A stretch of DNA of 64,000 bases from Tragulus kanchil (GCA_022376925.1 JAIOJX010000032.1:97084794-97148793); one strand, 5' to 3'; shown: positions 35,250-47,020, counted from the stretch's first letter. Numbers and translations: made by a program. The notes: generated by a model not told the origin, from the sequence alone.

Positions 35250-37440
35250 GGATCGAATTCAGGTCTCCTGCATTGCAGGCAGATTTTTTTATCATCTGAC
35301 CCACCAGGGAAGCCCAACTAAGACCCAATGGAGCCAAAAAATAGTATTTTAAATAAGAGTAAAATGAAATGGGGTGCTTCCCTGGTGATCCAGTGGGTAA
35401 AGAGTCCATCTTGTAGTGCAAGGGGCACCGGTTTGATCCCTGGCCCAGGAGGATCCCATGTGCCGCAGAGCGGCTGGACTGGTGTGTCCAGTTGTGAACC
35501 AGTACTCTGGATCGCATGCACCCAGAGCCGGTGCTCTGCAATGAGAGAGGGTGCTGCAGTGGGAGGACCCCACAGGTCGAAGAATAACAACAACAAAAAA
35601 GAAAAGACAAATGAAAATAATTAATTAACTAATAAATTAATTAATAAAAGAGGCCAAAATTTAAAGAAAAAAATGGAGTAAAATGAAATGGAACCTATGG
35701 GTACCTTATTTTTGACAAAGGAAGCAAAAATATAAAATGGGGAAAAGATAACCTCTTCAATAAATGGTGCTGGGAAAATTGTACAGCTGCACATAAAAAG
35801 GTAAAGCTGGAACATTCCTAACACCTTACACAAAGATAAACTCTAAATGGATTAAAGACCTAAATGTAAGACCAGAAACCATAAAACTCTTAAGAAGAAA
35901 ACATAGGCAGAACACTTGGTGACATAGATCAAAGTAAGATCTTCTATGACCTGCCCTTTAGAGTAATGAAAATAAAAACAAAAATAAACAAGTGGAACCT
36001 AACTAAAAAGCCTTTGAACAGCAAAAGAAACTATAAAAACGGTGAAAACACAACCCTCAGAATGGGAGAAAATAATAGCAAATGAAACAACTGACAAAGA
36101 ATTAATTTCCAGAATGCACAAGCAGCTGAGACAACTCAACACTGAAAAACAAGCAACCTAATCAAAACATGGGGAAAAGATCTAAACACGCATCTCTTCA
36201 AAGAACACATACAGATGGCCGAAAAAGACATGAAAAGATGCTCAACGTCGCTCATTATTAAGAAATGCAAATCAAAACTACAATGAGAATTTACACCAGT
36301 CAGAATGGCCCATCATCAAAAAATCTACAGACAATAAATGCGGATCGAATTCAGGTCTCCTGCATTGCAGGCAGATTTTTATCATCTGACCCACCAGGGA
36401 AGCCCAACTAAGACCCAATGGAGCCAAAAAATAGTATTTTAAATAAGAGTAAAATGAAATGGGGTGCTTCCCTGGTGATCCAGTGGGTAAAGAGTCCATC
36501 TTGTAGTGCAAGGGGCACCGGTTTGATCCCTGGCCCAGGAGGATCCCATGTGCCGCAGAGCGGCTGGACTGGTGTGTCCAGTTGTGAACCAGTACTCTGG
36601 ATCGCATGCACCCAGAGCCGGTGCTCTGCAATGAGAGAGGGTGCTGCAGTGGGAGGACCCCACAGGTCGAAGAATAACAACAACAAAAAAGAAAAGACAA
36701 ATGAAAATAATTAATTAACTAATAAATTAATTAATAAAAGAGGCCAAAATTTAAAGAAAAAAATGGAGTAAAATGAAATGGAACCTATGGGTACCTTATT
36801 TTTGACAAAGGAAGCAAAAATATAAAATGGGGAAAAGATAACCTCTTCAATAAATGGTGCTGGGAAAATTGTACAGCTGCACATAAAAAGGTAAAGCTGG
36901 AACATTCCCTAACACCTTACACAAAGATAAACTCTAAATGGATTAAAGACCTAAATGTAAGACCAGAAACCATAAAACTCTTAAGAAGAAAACATAGGCA
37001 GAACACTTGGTGACATAGATCAAAGTAAGATCTTCTATGACCTGCCCTTTAGAGTAATGAAAATAAAAACAAAAATAAACAAGTGGAACCTAACTAAAAA
37101 GCCTTTGAACAGCAAAAGAAACTATAAAAACGGTGAAAACACAACCCTCAGAATGGGAGAAAATAATAGCAAATGAAACAACTGACAAAGAATTAATTTC
37201 CAGAATGCACAAGCAGCTGAGACAACTCAACACTGAAAAAACAAGCAACCTAATCAAAACATGGGGAAAAGATCTAAACACGCATCTCTTCAAAGAACAC
37301 ATACAGATGGCCGAAAAAGACATGAAAAGATGCTCAACGTCGCTCATTATTAAGAAATGCAAATCAAAACTACAATGAGATATCACCTCACACCAGTCAG
37401 AATGGCCCATCATCAAAAAAAATCTACAGACAATAAATGC
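35250..37440 (+). repeat. direct duplication 12 (unit about 1.09 kb)
   Basis: Positions 35250-36341 are repeated at 36342-37440. Close to its end copy 1 reads AATGAGAATTTACACCAG. Copy 2 has the longer AATGAGATATCACCTCACAC, which is the normal L1 sequence, so copy 1 is the damaged one. Positions 35250-35453 are shared with duplication 11. Confidence 0.95.
35373..35675 (+). mobile_element. Bov-tA-family SINE with 16-bp target-site duplication (second copy 36463-36765)
   Basis: Complete element from GGTGCTTCCCTGGTGATCCA to an A/T-rich tail of TTAATTAA and AATAAA repeats. The B box is in CACCGGTTTGATCCCTGG and the body in GCAGAGCGGCTGGACTGGTG. GAGTAAAATGAAATGG stands at 35357-35372 and 35676-35691, and at 36448-36463 and 36766-36781 in the other copy. 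Confidence 0.9.
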
Positions 37441-38154
37441 TGGAGAGGATGTGGATAAAAGGGAACACTCCTGCACTGCTGGTGGGAATGTAAATTGATA
37501 CAGCCACTACGGAAGACAGTATGGACATTTCTTTAAAAACTAGGAAGAGAAGTACCATATGACCCAGCAATCCCAATATTAGGTATATAACCTGAGGAAA
37601 TCAAAATTGAAAGAGACACCTGTACCCCAGTGTTCACTGCAGCACTTTTTACAATAGCTAGAACATGGAAACAACCCAGATGCCCATCAACAAATGAATG
37701 GATAAAGAAGCTATGGTACATTTGTACAATGGAGTATTTCTCAATCTTAAAGAAGATGCATTTGAATCAGCCCTAACGAGGTGGATGAATCTGGAACCTA
37801 TTATACAAAGTGAAGTAAGTCAAAAAGAGAAGGACAAATAAAGTATACTAACAGAAGAAACAGACATAGAAAATAGGCGTATTCTCATTGTGGAGAGGGA
37901 GGAGTGGATGAGAAGTATGGAAAAAGTAACAATGGAAACCTACACTAAAATATGTAAAAGAGCCAACCATTGTAAATATGCTGTATGACTAATGGAACTT
38001 ATATGGGGGCTATGCAACAATCTGGAGGGGTGGAATAAGAAGGGCCTGGGGGGGTGCTCATGTGGGAGGGACTGATTTGGATTTATGTATAGCTGTAAAC
38101 AACAAAACTCTGTAAAAGTAAAATAAAAATAATCATATAATAAAAATAAATAAA
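36782..38154 (+). mobile_element. L1 LINE, 3' part of ORF2 plus 3' UTR (truncated earlier copy 35692-36341)
   Basis: It starts within the ORF2 C-terminal region ('gtaccttatttttgacaaaggaagc', 'cctcttcaataaatggtgctgggaaaa'). It runs through 'aatgagatatcacctcacaccag' and 'ggtgggaatgtaaattgatacagcc' to the 3' UTR ending 'aacaaaactctgtaaaagtaaaataaaaat' and an AAATAAATAA tail. The reading frame is broken. TAAGAGTAAAAATG follows at 38155-38168, matching the target found left of the SINEs. The 35692-36341 copy ends at a duplication join. Confidence 0.9.
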
Positions 38155-38168
38155 TAAGAGTAAAAATG

Positions 38169-38420
38169 ACAAAAGACCTCTGATTTACTTGAGGGTCAGG
38201 AGAGGCTTTTTAAGGATGTGACAATAAAGCTGAGATTTACATGATGTGTTAGAAACAATGGTGAGTAGAGGGAAGAATATTCAATGAGGAGGCAGAGCAT
38301 CACAGCATTGTTAAGACCAAGGGTCAACAAATATTTTCTATAATGATTCAGAAAGTAAACATTTTCAGTTTTGCAGGCAATGCAATCTCCATCTTAAATA
38401 CTCAGATTTACCACTGCAGT
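38169..38420. other. intronic sequence, possible old repeat
   Basis: It contains an 'aaagctgagatttacatgatg' and 'gaagaatattcaatgaggaggcagag' order seen in an old dispersed mammalian repeat that I cannot name with confidence. No gene. Confidence 0.4.
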
Positions 38421-40581
38421 GCAAAAGTACCAAACCACAACATAAACAAATGAGTGTCGCTGGGTGCCAATAAAAGTTTATTTATAGCCACCAAAATCTT
38501 AATTTCACAGCATTTTCACCAGTCGCAAAACATGACTCTTCCTTAAATTCTTTCTCAACATTTGAAAAGTTAAAACCCATTTTCGGCTCTCAGGACATAC
38601 AAAAGCAGGCAGCAGGCCAGACCTGGCCCATGGCACCCTAGACAAGACCCTGAGGTGGCAAAGACCTGGGGTGACTGAGGCACCCTGGATCCCTATGGGT
38701 GGACCAGAGTGAACAAAGTGAGGGACAGACAGTAAATGGAGGGGGAGGGGAGAATGACATCCTAGACCATCTTCTGAGCCAGATCACAAATTGTGGAGTT
38801 TATCCGAAGAGCAAAGTAAGGCCAACTATTTGCTATAATCAGAAAAGTAAAAAAACTGGTTCTTGGGGAATTTCCTGGTGGTCCAGTGGTTAAGACTCGT
38901 CACGTTTACTGCTGGGGCCTGGGTTTGATCTCTGGTTAAGGAACGAAGATCCCACAAGCTATGCAGCATGGGTAATAAATAAATAAAAGCGTTTTTAAAA
39001 AACAAAACTAGTTCTTATTTCCCACTATTCACACATTTTATCACTCCTAGCCTAACCTCTTCACCCTGCCAAAGGTATCTAAGACATTTCCTTCCTTGGC
39101 TAATAACCATGTCTAATCTCTCTTACCAAGCAGGCCCTTAACAAACCAAGCCCAGGCTATGTACCTGGTCTCATTTCCTGTGGCACTCAGGGAAGCATCC
39201 CAGGCTCCTGTCCGAGGTCTACATATCTTACCATAATGAACCAAGGTCTCACTAGAATATCCTTCCTGTCTTCTCTACCAGGAAAAACCTCCACTCGTAT
39301 CTTCAGGCTCAAGTAACTGGTCCAGGAAGCAAATTATTTTCTCCCAAAGCACTCTATATATTGCTGTATCATATTCCTGAATTCAGCTGGCTCTGGGTCC
39401 ACATCTCTATCCTCCTTACACTCCCCCACCACTGTCCCAGTGGACACTGTGTCCTCTTTGTGCCCATGTCCCAGGTTACCACACTGCTGGTTCCCTTTAA
39501 ACTTTGCAAAAGTACCAAACCACAACATAAACAAATGAGTGTCGCTGGGTGCCAATAAAAGTTTATTTATAGCCACCAAAATCTTAATTTCACAGCATTT
39601 TCACCAGTCGCAAAACATGACTCTTCCTTAAATTCTTTCTCAACATTTGAAAAGTTAAAACCCATTTTCGGCTCTCAGGACATACAAAAGCAGGCAGCAG
39701 GCCAGACCTGGCCCATGGCACCCTAGACAAGACCCTGAGGTGGCAAAGACCTGGGGTGACTGAGGCACCCTGGATCCCTATGGGTGGACCAGAGTGAACA
39801 AAGTGAGGGACAGACAGTAAATGGAGGGGGAGGGGAGAATGACATCCTAGACCATCTTCTGAGCCAGATCACAAATTGTGGAGTTTATCCGAAGAGCAAA
39901 GTAAGGCCAACTATTTGCTATAATCAGAAAAGTAAAAACTGGTTCTTGGGGAATTTCCTGGTGGTCCAGTGGTTAAGACTCGTCACGTTTACTGCTGGGG
40001 CCTGGGTTTGATCTCTGGTTAAGGAACGAAGATCCCACAAGCTATGCAGCATGGGTAATAAATAAATAAAAGCGTTTTTAAAAAACAAAACTAGTTCTTA
40101 TTTCCCACTATTCACACATTTTATCACTCCTAGCCTAACCTCTTCACCCTGCCAAAGGTATCTAAGACATTTCCTTCCTTGGCTAATAACCATGTCTAAT
40201 CTCTCTTACCAAGCAGGCCCTTAACAAACCAAGCCCAGGCTATGTACCTGGTCTCATTTCCTGTGGCACTCAGGGAAGCATCCCAGGCTCCTGTCCGAGG
40301 TCTACATATCTTACCATAATGAACCAAGGTCTCACTAGAATATCCTTCCTGTCTTCTCTACCAGGAAAAACCTCCACTCGTATCTTCAGGCTCAAGTAAC
40401 TGGTCCAGGAAGCAAATTATTTTCTCCCAAAGCACTCTATATATTGCTGTATCATATTCCTGAATTCAGCTGGCTCTGGGTCCACATCTCTATCCTCCTT
40501 ACACTCCCCCACCACTGTCCCAGTGGACACTGTGTCCTCTTTGTGCCCATGTCCTCAGAGCTTACCACACTGCTGGTTCCC
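38421..40581 (+). repeat. direct duplication 13 (unit about 1.085 kb)
   Basis: Positions 38421-39495 are repeated at 39506-40581, with ten stray bases (39496-39505) between. Copy 1 is damaged in its last 30 bases (CATGTCCCAGGTTACC where copy 2 has CATGTCCTCAGAGCTTACC). Elsewhere one A run differs by two. Confidence 0.95.
38865..39005 (+). mobile_element. Bov-tA-type SINE (second copy 39948-40088)
   Basis: It starts GGGGAATTTCCTGGTGGTCC. The B-box region is CTGGGTTTGATCTCTGG and the tail is AATAAATAAATAAAAGCG. An imperfect 11-bp target-site pair is present: AACTGGTTCTT (38854-38864) and AACTAGTTCTT (39006-39016), one mismatch, suggesting moderate age. Confidence 0.8.
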
Positions 40582-40837
40582 AGCAGGACCACAGCTAAGA
40601 TTTGACAAAGTAAGGAATGAATGCAGTGTAAACCCATTGCAGCCCAGTGAACTTGGCAGTCTCATGTTCTGACATTGAACGTGCTGTTGAACAGTTAGTG
40701 AGGCAACACTACTTCCCATTTCTCAGTCCCCAGTAAATCCACTAAAACAAAGGAACTTATTCTCAATTCTCCATACATGGATACTTTTCAGGATATAAGA
40801 GTATAAGAGCCTTTAGAATGGAAAGTGGGTTTATGAA

Positions 40838-40980
40838 TCTGGGTTTAGCAACATCAGCATCACCTGGGAACTTGTTAGAAATGTAAATTCTCAGTTCCCA
40901 TTGCAGGGCTACTAAGTCAGAATCTGCATTTAACAAGACCTCTAGGTGATTCATTTACGCATTAGAGTTTGAGAAGCTGT
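40838..40980 (+). mobile_element. MER5A (hAT-type DNA transposon) remnant
   Basis: The order 'acatcagcatcacctgggaacttgttagaaatg', 'gctactaagtcagaatctgcatttaacaagacctctaggtgattc', 'cattagagtttgagaagctg' is the usual MER5A signature. An ancient non-autonomous element; inactive. Confidence 0.85.
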
Positions 40981-41233
40981 AAGTCATACTGGTAGGCTTT
41001 AAGAAGATGCGAAAACTGATTTTAGAATTGAATTTGCAATTGTAGGAAAACCAAGGGAATTCTCAGAAAGGATTCCTGGGCATACTTACCAAAAAATAAA
41101 ATGAATTAAAAAATCTGAACCAGATTTGAAGTTCAACCTTGAGGCAGTTGAATATACAGTGAGACACTGTTTACAGTCTTAGAAAGTTCTGAAATTAAAC
41201 TAATTAGATGAATGGTCAGTCTTAGGTCATAAT

Positions 41234-43519
41234 CACTGCCAGACAATCTAGAACTTAACTATTTTCTATGGGTTTTATTTAGTGTACTTTTATATCAAGC
41301 ACACAGGTAAATATCCTGGGATACACAACACTGAGCTGGCTACAAAACAGGTGTTCAGGAAGGCACTGGTATTGCACCAGTGGCCACCTGCCCCATTCTC
41401 CGCACGTAATTCAGAACAGCTCTTCCTCACCTGTGGCCAAGAAGGGTGACATAGCCAACCCATTTCTTCTTTTGTACCATGTTTAGGCTGACTTAAAGAC
41501 CACCACCACCACTGCTACCGATCCTTCCTGGAGAGGCAAGCTTTAAAGAGGATTTCAGTACTGCCTGGCTAATGGGATGAGCTGGAATTTAGAGATCAGG
41601 AGACATCACTTTAAATTCTGGCTGTCAGTTGTTTGGGAAAGTCATATAATCCTCTCTCTCTCAGCCTCAGTTTCCCAGGCCATCTACCTGACAGCACTTA
41701 CTAGAATGAAATCAATTAAAGCCTATCAAACATAAAGGAGAGTGTGGGGGTGGTACACGGTAGTTCAATAATCTGATTTGTACTGCAGTATGTTTTTGTA
41801 TCAGGTTTTCAAACTGATCCAATTCAACTCTCTCACTACCTAGATGGAAAAAGTGAGCCCTTGGATGAGAAATGCTTTACCCAAAGTCACACAGTACAAT
41901 GCTAGCAGAGTTGGAATTTGGATCCTGAAAATCCCAACTTCTAAAATATGGTATCTCTTAGCAAATATAGGCACCTTTCTGAAAATTGAAACTTACATAA
42001 TAGCTCAATATACTAAACAAGTAACAAGCCAACCCTGGCTTCATTATTAATAATCGCTCATCTCTCTTCTGTCCCATGGTGGCAATCCAAGGACACCTTC
42101 TCAGCACCATGAAACCACTCTCCAGCCCACATCTGAGTAACTGAAGAACCAGACCACCTGAAACCTCAGAGCCAGTAAATGAATCATGGCAGGTCTTATC
42201 CTTAGATGGACTTCTCACTAGACCACCTAGGGGTTTTCACGTCCTTACAGTTCCCAGAGGACTTGCACTTTCTCACGCATCTGTCTCCACCAGGAACCAT
42301 TAAGCCGACATCACCATTCTCTGCACTTTCCTAACATCTGGAAATGGGAACCACCTGCAAGTGCTTTGTCGTCACCATCCAACACTGCCAGAAATCTAGA
42401 ACTTAACTATTTTCTATGGGTATTTAGTGTACATATCAGCACACAGGTAAATATCCTGGGATACACAACACTGAGCTGGCTACAAAACAGGTGTTCAGGA
42501 AGGCACTGGTATTGCACCAGTGGCCACCTGCCCCATTCTCCGCACGTAATTCAGAACAGCTCTTCCTCACCTGTGGCCAAGAAGGGTGACATAGCCAACC
42601 CATTTCTTCTTTTGTACCATGTTTAGGCTGACTTAAAGACCACCACCACCACTGCTACCGATCCTTCCTGGAGAGGCAAGCTTTAAAGAGGATTTCAGTA
42701 CTGCCTGGCTAATGGGATGAGCTGGAATTTAGAGATCAGGAGACATCACTTTAAATTCTGGCTGTCAGTTGTTTGGGAAAGTCATATAATCCTCTCTCTC
42801 TCAGCCTCAGTTTCCCAGGCCATCTACCTGACAGCACTTACTAGAATGAAATCAATTAAAGCCTATCAAACATAAAGGAGAGTGTGGGGGTGGTACACGG
42901 TAGTTCAATAATCTGATTTGTACTGCAGTATGTTTTTGTATCAGGTTTTCAAACTGATCCAATTCAACTCTCTCACTACCTAGATGGAAAAAGTGAGCCC
43001 TTGGATGAGAAATGCTTTACCCAAAGTCACACAGTACAATGCTAGCAGAGTTGGAATTTGGATCCTGAAAATCCCAACTTCTAAAATATGGTATCTCTTA
43101 GCAAATATAGGCACCTTTCTGAAAATTGAAACTTACATAATAGCTCAATATACTAAACAAGTAACAAGCCAACCCTGGCTTCATTATTAATAATCGCTCA
43201 TCTCTCTTCTGTCCCATGGTGGCAATCCAAGGACACCTTCTCAGCACCATGAAACCACTCTCCAGCCCACATCTGAGTAACTGAAGAACCAGACCACCTG
43301 AAACCTCAGAGCCAGTAAATGAATCATGGCAGGTCTTATCCTTAGATGGACTTCTCACTAGACCACCTAGGGGTTTTCACGTCCTTACAGTTCCCAGAGG
43401 ACTTGCACTTTCTCACGCATCTGTCTCCACCAGGAACCATTAAGCCGACATCACCATTCTCTGCACTTCATAAATGATCCTAACATCTGGAAATGGGAAC
43501 CACCTGCAAGTGCTTTGTC
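41234..43519 (+). repeat. direct duplication 14 (unit about 1.14 kb)
   Basis: Positions 41234-42370 are repeated at about 42383-43519. The first 60 bases of copy 2 lack about nine bases in several small gaps compared with copy 1. Copy 1 lacks nine bases near its own end (CTGCACTTTCCTAAC against CTGCACTTCATAAATGATCC). Between these edges the copies look identical for about a kilobase. Confidence 0.95.
41600..41790 (+). mobile_element. MIR SINE (second copy 42740-42930)
   Basis: MIR-like order: 'ttaaattctggctgtcagttgtttgggaaagtcatataatcctctctctctcagcctcagtttccc', then 'acttactagaatgaaatcaattaaagcc'. A second, reverse-type MIR-like piece lies at 41838-41930 ('cccaaagtcacacagtacaatgctagcagagttgg'). 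Confidence 0.6.
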
Positions 43520-43805
43520 CAGAGATCACCTTATCACACAAGGACATGGAAACTCAATTTCAGGTGAGATGAAAAAGACATTCCATAAAATGCCAACGAG
43601 GTCAAACATTAATCAGTGGGGACTAAAAGTATGCAGAGAAAGAATGTTACAGTCAAAAGATTTGGACTTGAATCTAAGCCCTGCAACTTTCTAACTGGAA
43701 TAGTAATTAACCTCTGTGAACTTCAGGAGGACAGTGGATACTACAAAAAAGTCCATTTCAGAGTCAGTCTTACATTCAGATTCTAGCTCTGTTGCATATT
43801 TACTG

Positions 43806-44017
43806 AGTTGGTTAGGGTGAGCTGACAAATCTTGACTAGCTTTACTTTTCATAAAACACACAAAAAAGAAAAAAAAATGACTTTATCGAGTTGATGTTAG
43901 AATTCTGAGTAGCTTAGGATGAGCTGATAAATCTCTATCAGCTTTAGTTTTTACAAAACACATGAAAAGAAAAAAAAAGAAAAAAAAAAAAACCTGTAAG
44001 GTTACTGTTAGAATTCC
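43806..44017 (+). repeat. diverged two-unit tandem repeat of about 105 bp
   Basis: Two adjacent units share the order TAGG(G/A)TGAGCTGA(C/T)AAATCT, a GCTTTA block, ACAAAACACA, an A-rich (A)nG(A)n run, and GTTAGAATTC. Unit one is about 43813-43906 and unit two about 43914-44015. Identity is clearly lower than in the 1.1-kb duplications, so this is an older event. Confidence 0.8.
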
Positions 44018-44235
44018 AAGAGATAACCTCTGTCAAATACTTATCACAGTGTCTCGCGTGAGTTAAGCAGAATGACTTAACTGCAACTGAATCAATAAAA
44101 TGGGATCAACCTTCCTGAGGACTGCTGGAAAAAATCCAACATAATAGACTTAAGCAGTGTGCCTGGCACTGATAGGTTCAATAGATGGAATTCTCTGCTA
44201 CTGTGAGTAATCGCTCCTCAAGCCTGGGCACTTAC

Positions 44236-44387
44236 CTCTTTTAGCCACAGAAGCTTCGGGGCCTGCATTTCCACAGACATCACGCCCCCGACGTACTGCA
44301 GGACGCTGTGCTTGGTTTTGTTGATCCTGTGAACCTGACTGACTGCCCGGTGGTCCAGCCACATGATGATGTTTCGGTGGGAATCCC
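44236..44387 (-). CDS. FGGY: FGGY carbohydrate kinase (D-ribulokinase), internal coding exon, 152 bp
   Basis: This minus-strand exon encodes 50 complete codons after a split glycine codon, starting [18 protein letters not shown] and ending [12 protein letters not shown] recognise the mammalian FGGY protein, a cytosolic FGGY-family sugar kinase shown to phosphorylate D-ribulose. The segment lies in the N-terminal kinase domain (FGGY_N), roughly residues 105-155 of about 550. The MWLDHRA motif corresponds to the W-x-D-x-R type substrate-site motif of this superfamily. The exon is bounded by an acceptor (TTGTTTTTGCTAG then GGG, AG at 44388-44389) and a donor (AAAGAG then GTAAG, GT at 44234-44235). 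It enters in phase 1 and leaves in phase 0, fitting the upstream exon at 54772-54883. The frame is open and intact. It is a single copy, lying outside all 1.1-kb duplications. I found no further exon downstream in the window. Confidence 0.95.
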
Positions 44388-44599
44388 CTAGCAAAAACAA
44401 GGGAAGTGAGGACACAGGTGCATCCCTGTCCTTCTAATTCAAGGGGACATTTATGGATTCACATGGGCAGAAATTTTCACAACTCCTTGTGTAATTTCAC
44501 ACATGAACAGGGAACAAGTGAAAGGACCTCACCAACACTGACTAGTACACCCCATCCAAACCACAGATCTCCCTTCAAGAGATGTGCTCTTTGTCCAGG

Positions 44600-44811
44600 G
44601 TGAAAGTGAAAGTTGCTCAGTCCTGTCTGACTCTTTGTGACCCCATGAACTGTGGCCTGCCAGGCTTCTCTGTCCATGGGATTTCTCAGGCAAGAATACT
44701 GGAGTGGGTTACCATTTCCTTCCCCAGGAGATCTTCCCAACCCAGGGATCGAACCCAGGTCTCTTGTACTGCAGGTGGATATCTTACTATGTGAGCCACC
44801 AGGGAAGCCAG
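44600..44811 (-). mobile_element. Bov-A2 SINE, minus strand
   Basis: Reverse Bov-A2 blocks: 'aaagttgctcagtcctgtctgactctttgtgacc', 'caggcaagaatactggagtgggtt', 'gatcttcccaacccagggatcgaaccc', 'gtgagccaccagggaagcc'. It sits about 210 bases upstream (gene sense) of the 152-bp FGGY exon, in the same orientation as the gene. Confidence 0.9.
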
Positions 44812-46229
44812 GGCTAAATGTCTACACAAAAACTTAGTCAAGATGATCAAGCATACACTATTATCATTCATTCTCTCTCAACTTTTTCCCCTCCTTTCCT
44901 AGTCCTTATATGTAAGAAAAGCTTTTCTGCATGTATACTCAAGCAAAGAGCCAATGAAATAAGCCTAAAAGGTACTTCCACTATTTAACGTAGATCGCCT
45001 TGAAATCTAGACAAAAATCTCAGGTGTAATTATCATATACATTCACATAATGGCTATTATCTGCTTATATTTTCACTTCCTCTAGTCACTTTCATGAAAA
45101 TCAGTTCACTTATTTGTGAAGTTGGAAACACCGGCGTTCTTTTTCCATTTGGGGACTCTAGCAGACCTCACGTGGAACACTCTTTTGGTACTATAGGCAG
45201 CGATACTGACTAGGTAATTTAACTTTTCTCAGCCTAAGTGTTCTTCTCTATAAAATGGGGAGATGACAATGCCTATAAGGATTAACTGAGATTTCTTTTT
45301 TCATTCACTGAACAAAAGACAATGTGCATACAGGATATGGTATGTACTTGTCACACAGCAGGCCCTCAAGAAGACTAATTCACAGGAAACAGAATTTAAA
45401 ACCAGCTGGAAAAGGAACCTGGGCAGTACCCCTCTTACCTCTGACATTCTGTAGCCTGCGGAGGAAACAACTGCTCCTTCCCGCTTCCCCCAGCCTTCCC
45501 TCTACTAACTCATCCCATGCTGATGGAAAACCACTACTCTCTTCACCATCCTCTGCTTCCTCTGATGGCAAAACGCAAAGAACAACAATGAATACACACC
45601 TGGCCGATTACAAACGGGAACGAGAAAAAGGACCCCAGAGTAATTGAGCCAGGCACATCACACGTTATTTTATTTACTTGCAAAATAAATGCAGCAACTC
45701 TGTAATTCTGCTAATAAAAAATGTTTATAAGGCTCCGTGTGTCTGTGCATCCGCACCCCTGTGCTAAACACTGTACCCACATCATCTCACTTAATCCTCT
45801 AAACAACTCTGAGACCTAGATCCTTTACTAAGACAGACTGACTCTGGGCGTCTGTTCTCTCACAGCTGGGAAGAAACACAAAGTGTGCTTTGAAAGGAGA
45901 TCTCTGCAAAGAATGGATAAATAAATTAGTAAAACAAATTTAAACTCTAGCACCCCAGAGCCCATGAATAATGACACCAGCTGGGGTATTTTTAAACACA
46001 ATATATATTGTTTGTTGTTGCGGCTGTACCCACATGGGATAAAGGCAGAGAAGAAATGTGCGTGTGAATAACTGCAGCAGAACCACCACTGTTGGACAGA
46101 GGGGACAGGGAGGGCTTGGACTAAAGCTTCAAGTACTTTTTCTTTTAAACATAAAAGGGATTCTGGCAAATATGACAAAACTTAATCTGTTTATTCTCAT
46201 ACATATATAGGACTCTGTTATTTTATTCT
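44812..46229. other. FGGY intron with two MIR remnants
   Basis: A MIR-like piece lies at 45195-45370 ('ggtaatttaacttttctcagcctaagtgttcttctctataaaatggggagatgac'). A reverse MIR-like piece lies at 45740-45880 ('tgctaaacactgtacccacatcatctcacttaatcctctaaacaactc'). No exon with splice sites was found; frames of 107-116 codons look spurious. Confidence 0.55.
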
Positions 46230-47020
46230 TCTTCAGTTCAGTCTCTCAGTCATTTCGACTCTTTGCAACCCCATGGACTGCAGCATGCCAGGTTTCCCTG
46301 TCCTTCACCACCTCCTGAAGCCTGTTCAAACTCATGTCCATTAACTCAGTGATATCATCCAACCAAATCGCACACCATCGTCCCCTTCTCCTTCTGCCTT
46401 CTATCCTTCTCAGCATCAGGGTCTTTCCCAATGAGTCGACTCTATGCACCGGGTGACAAAAGTATTGGAGCTTCAGCTTCAGCATCCGTCCTTCCAATGA
46501 ATATTCAGGGTTGATTTCCTTTAGAATTGACTGGTTTGATCTCCTTGCTGTCCAAGAGACTCTGAAGAGTCTCCTCCAACACCACAGTTCAAAAGCATCA
46601 ATTCTTAGCGCTCAGCCTTCTTAATGGTGCAACTCTCACATGACTACTGGGAAAGCCATAGCTTTGACTATATGGACTTTGGTCGGCAAAGCGATATTTC
46701 TGTGCTTTGAATATGCTTTCTAGGTTTGTCATAGCTTTTCTTCCAAAGAGCAGGCATCTTTTAATTTCATGGCTGCTGTGACCATCTGCAGTGATTTTGG
46801 AGCCCGAGAAAATAAACTCTGTCACTGTTTCCATTGTTTGTCCATATATTTGCTGTGAAGAAATGGGACTGGATGACATGATCCTCACTCATTTTCTGAA
46901 TGTTGAATTTTAGGCCAACTTTTTCACTCTCCTCTTTCACCTTTATCAAGAGGCATCAGGGTCATTTAGTTCCTCTTCATTTTCTGCCATAAAAGTGGAG
47001 TCATCTGCGTATTATTCACA
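46230..47020 (-). mobile_element. BovB LINE, minus strand, RT 3' part (second copy 47378-48135)
   Basis: Read on the minus strand, it gives BovB blocks in the usual order: KVKEESEKVGLKFNIQK, then FSGSKITADGHSSHEIKR and FGRKAMTNLESIF, then KLKLQYFCH, RRRRGRWCAIWLDDI and MDMSLNRLQEVVKDRETWHA. Stops and frameshifts separate the blocks, so it is inactive. The tail at 46230-46265 (CAGTCTCTCAGTCATTTCGA) is intact in this copy but damaged in the second copy at the join. Confidence 0.9.

Larger units (their letters stand above)
33262..35453 (+). repeat. direct duplication 11 (unit about 1.10 kb)
   Basis: Positions of about 33265-34356 are repeated at 34357-35453. Copy 2 begins in a damaged form (GGCACGACAGGAAAAAAAAT where copy 1 has GGCACACAGGAAT). 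The join cuts a Bov-tA SINE in the middle at 34356, while in copy 2 the same SINE is complete. Copy 2 also lacks GC in TGTCGCAAACC. Confidence 0.9.

Noticed and set aside
35116..35610. 164-codon minus-strand frame
   Set aside because: It is made entirely of antisense SINE sequence (Bov-tA plus Bov-A2). Related frames appear wherever this SINE type occurs in the window.
1..44235. Further FGGY exons downstream
   Set aside because: I looked on the minus strand for the next FGGY segment (beginning near NLRE) and found no matching frame. Short exons may still have escaped me.
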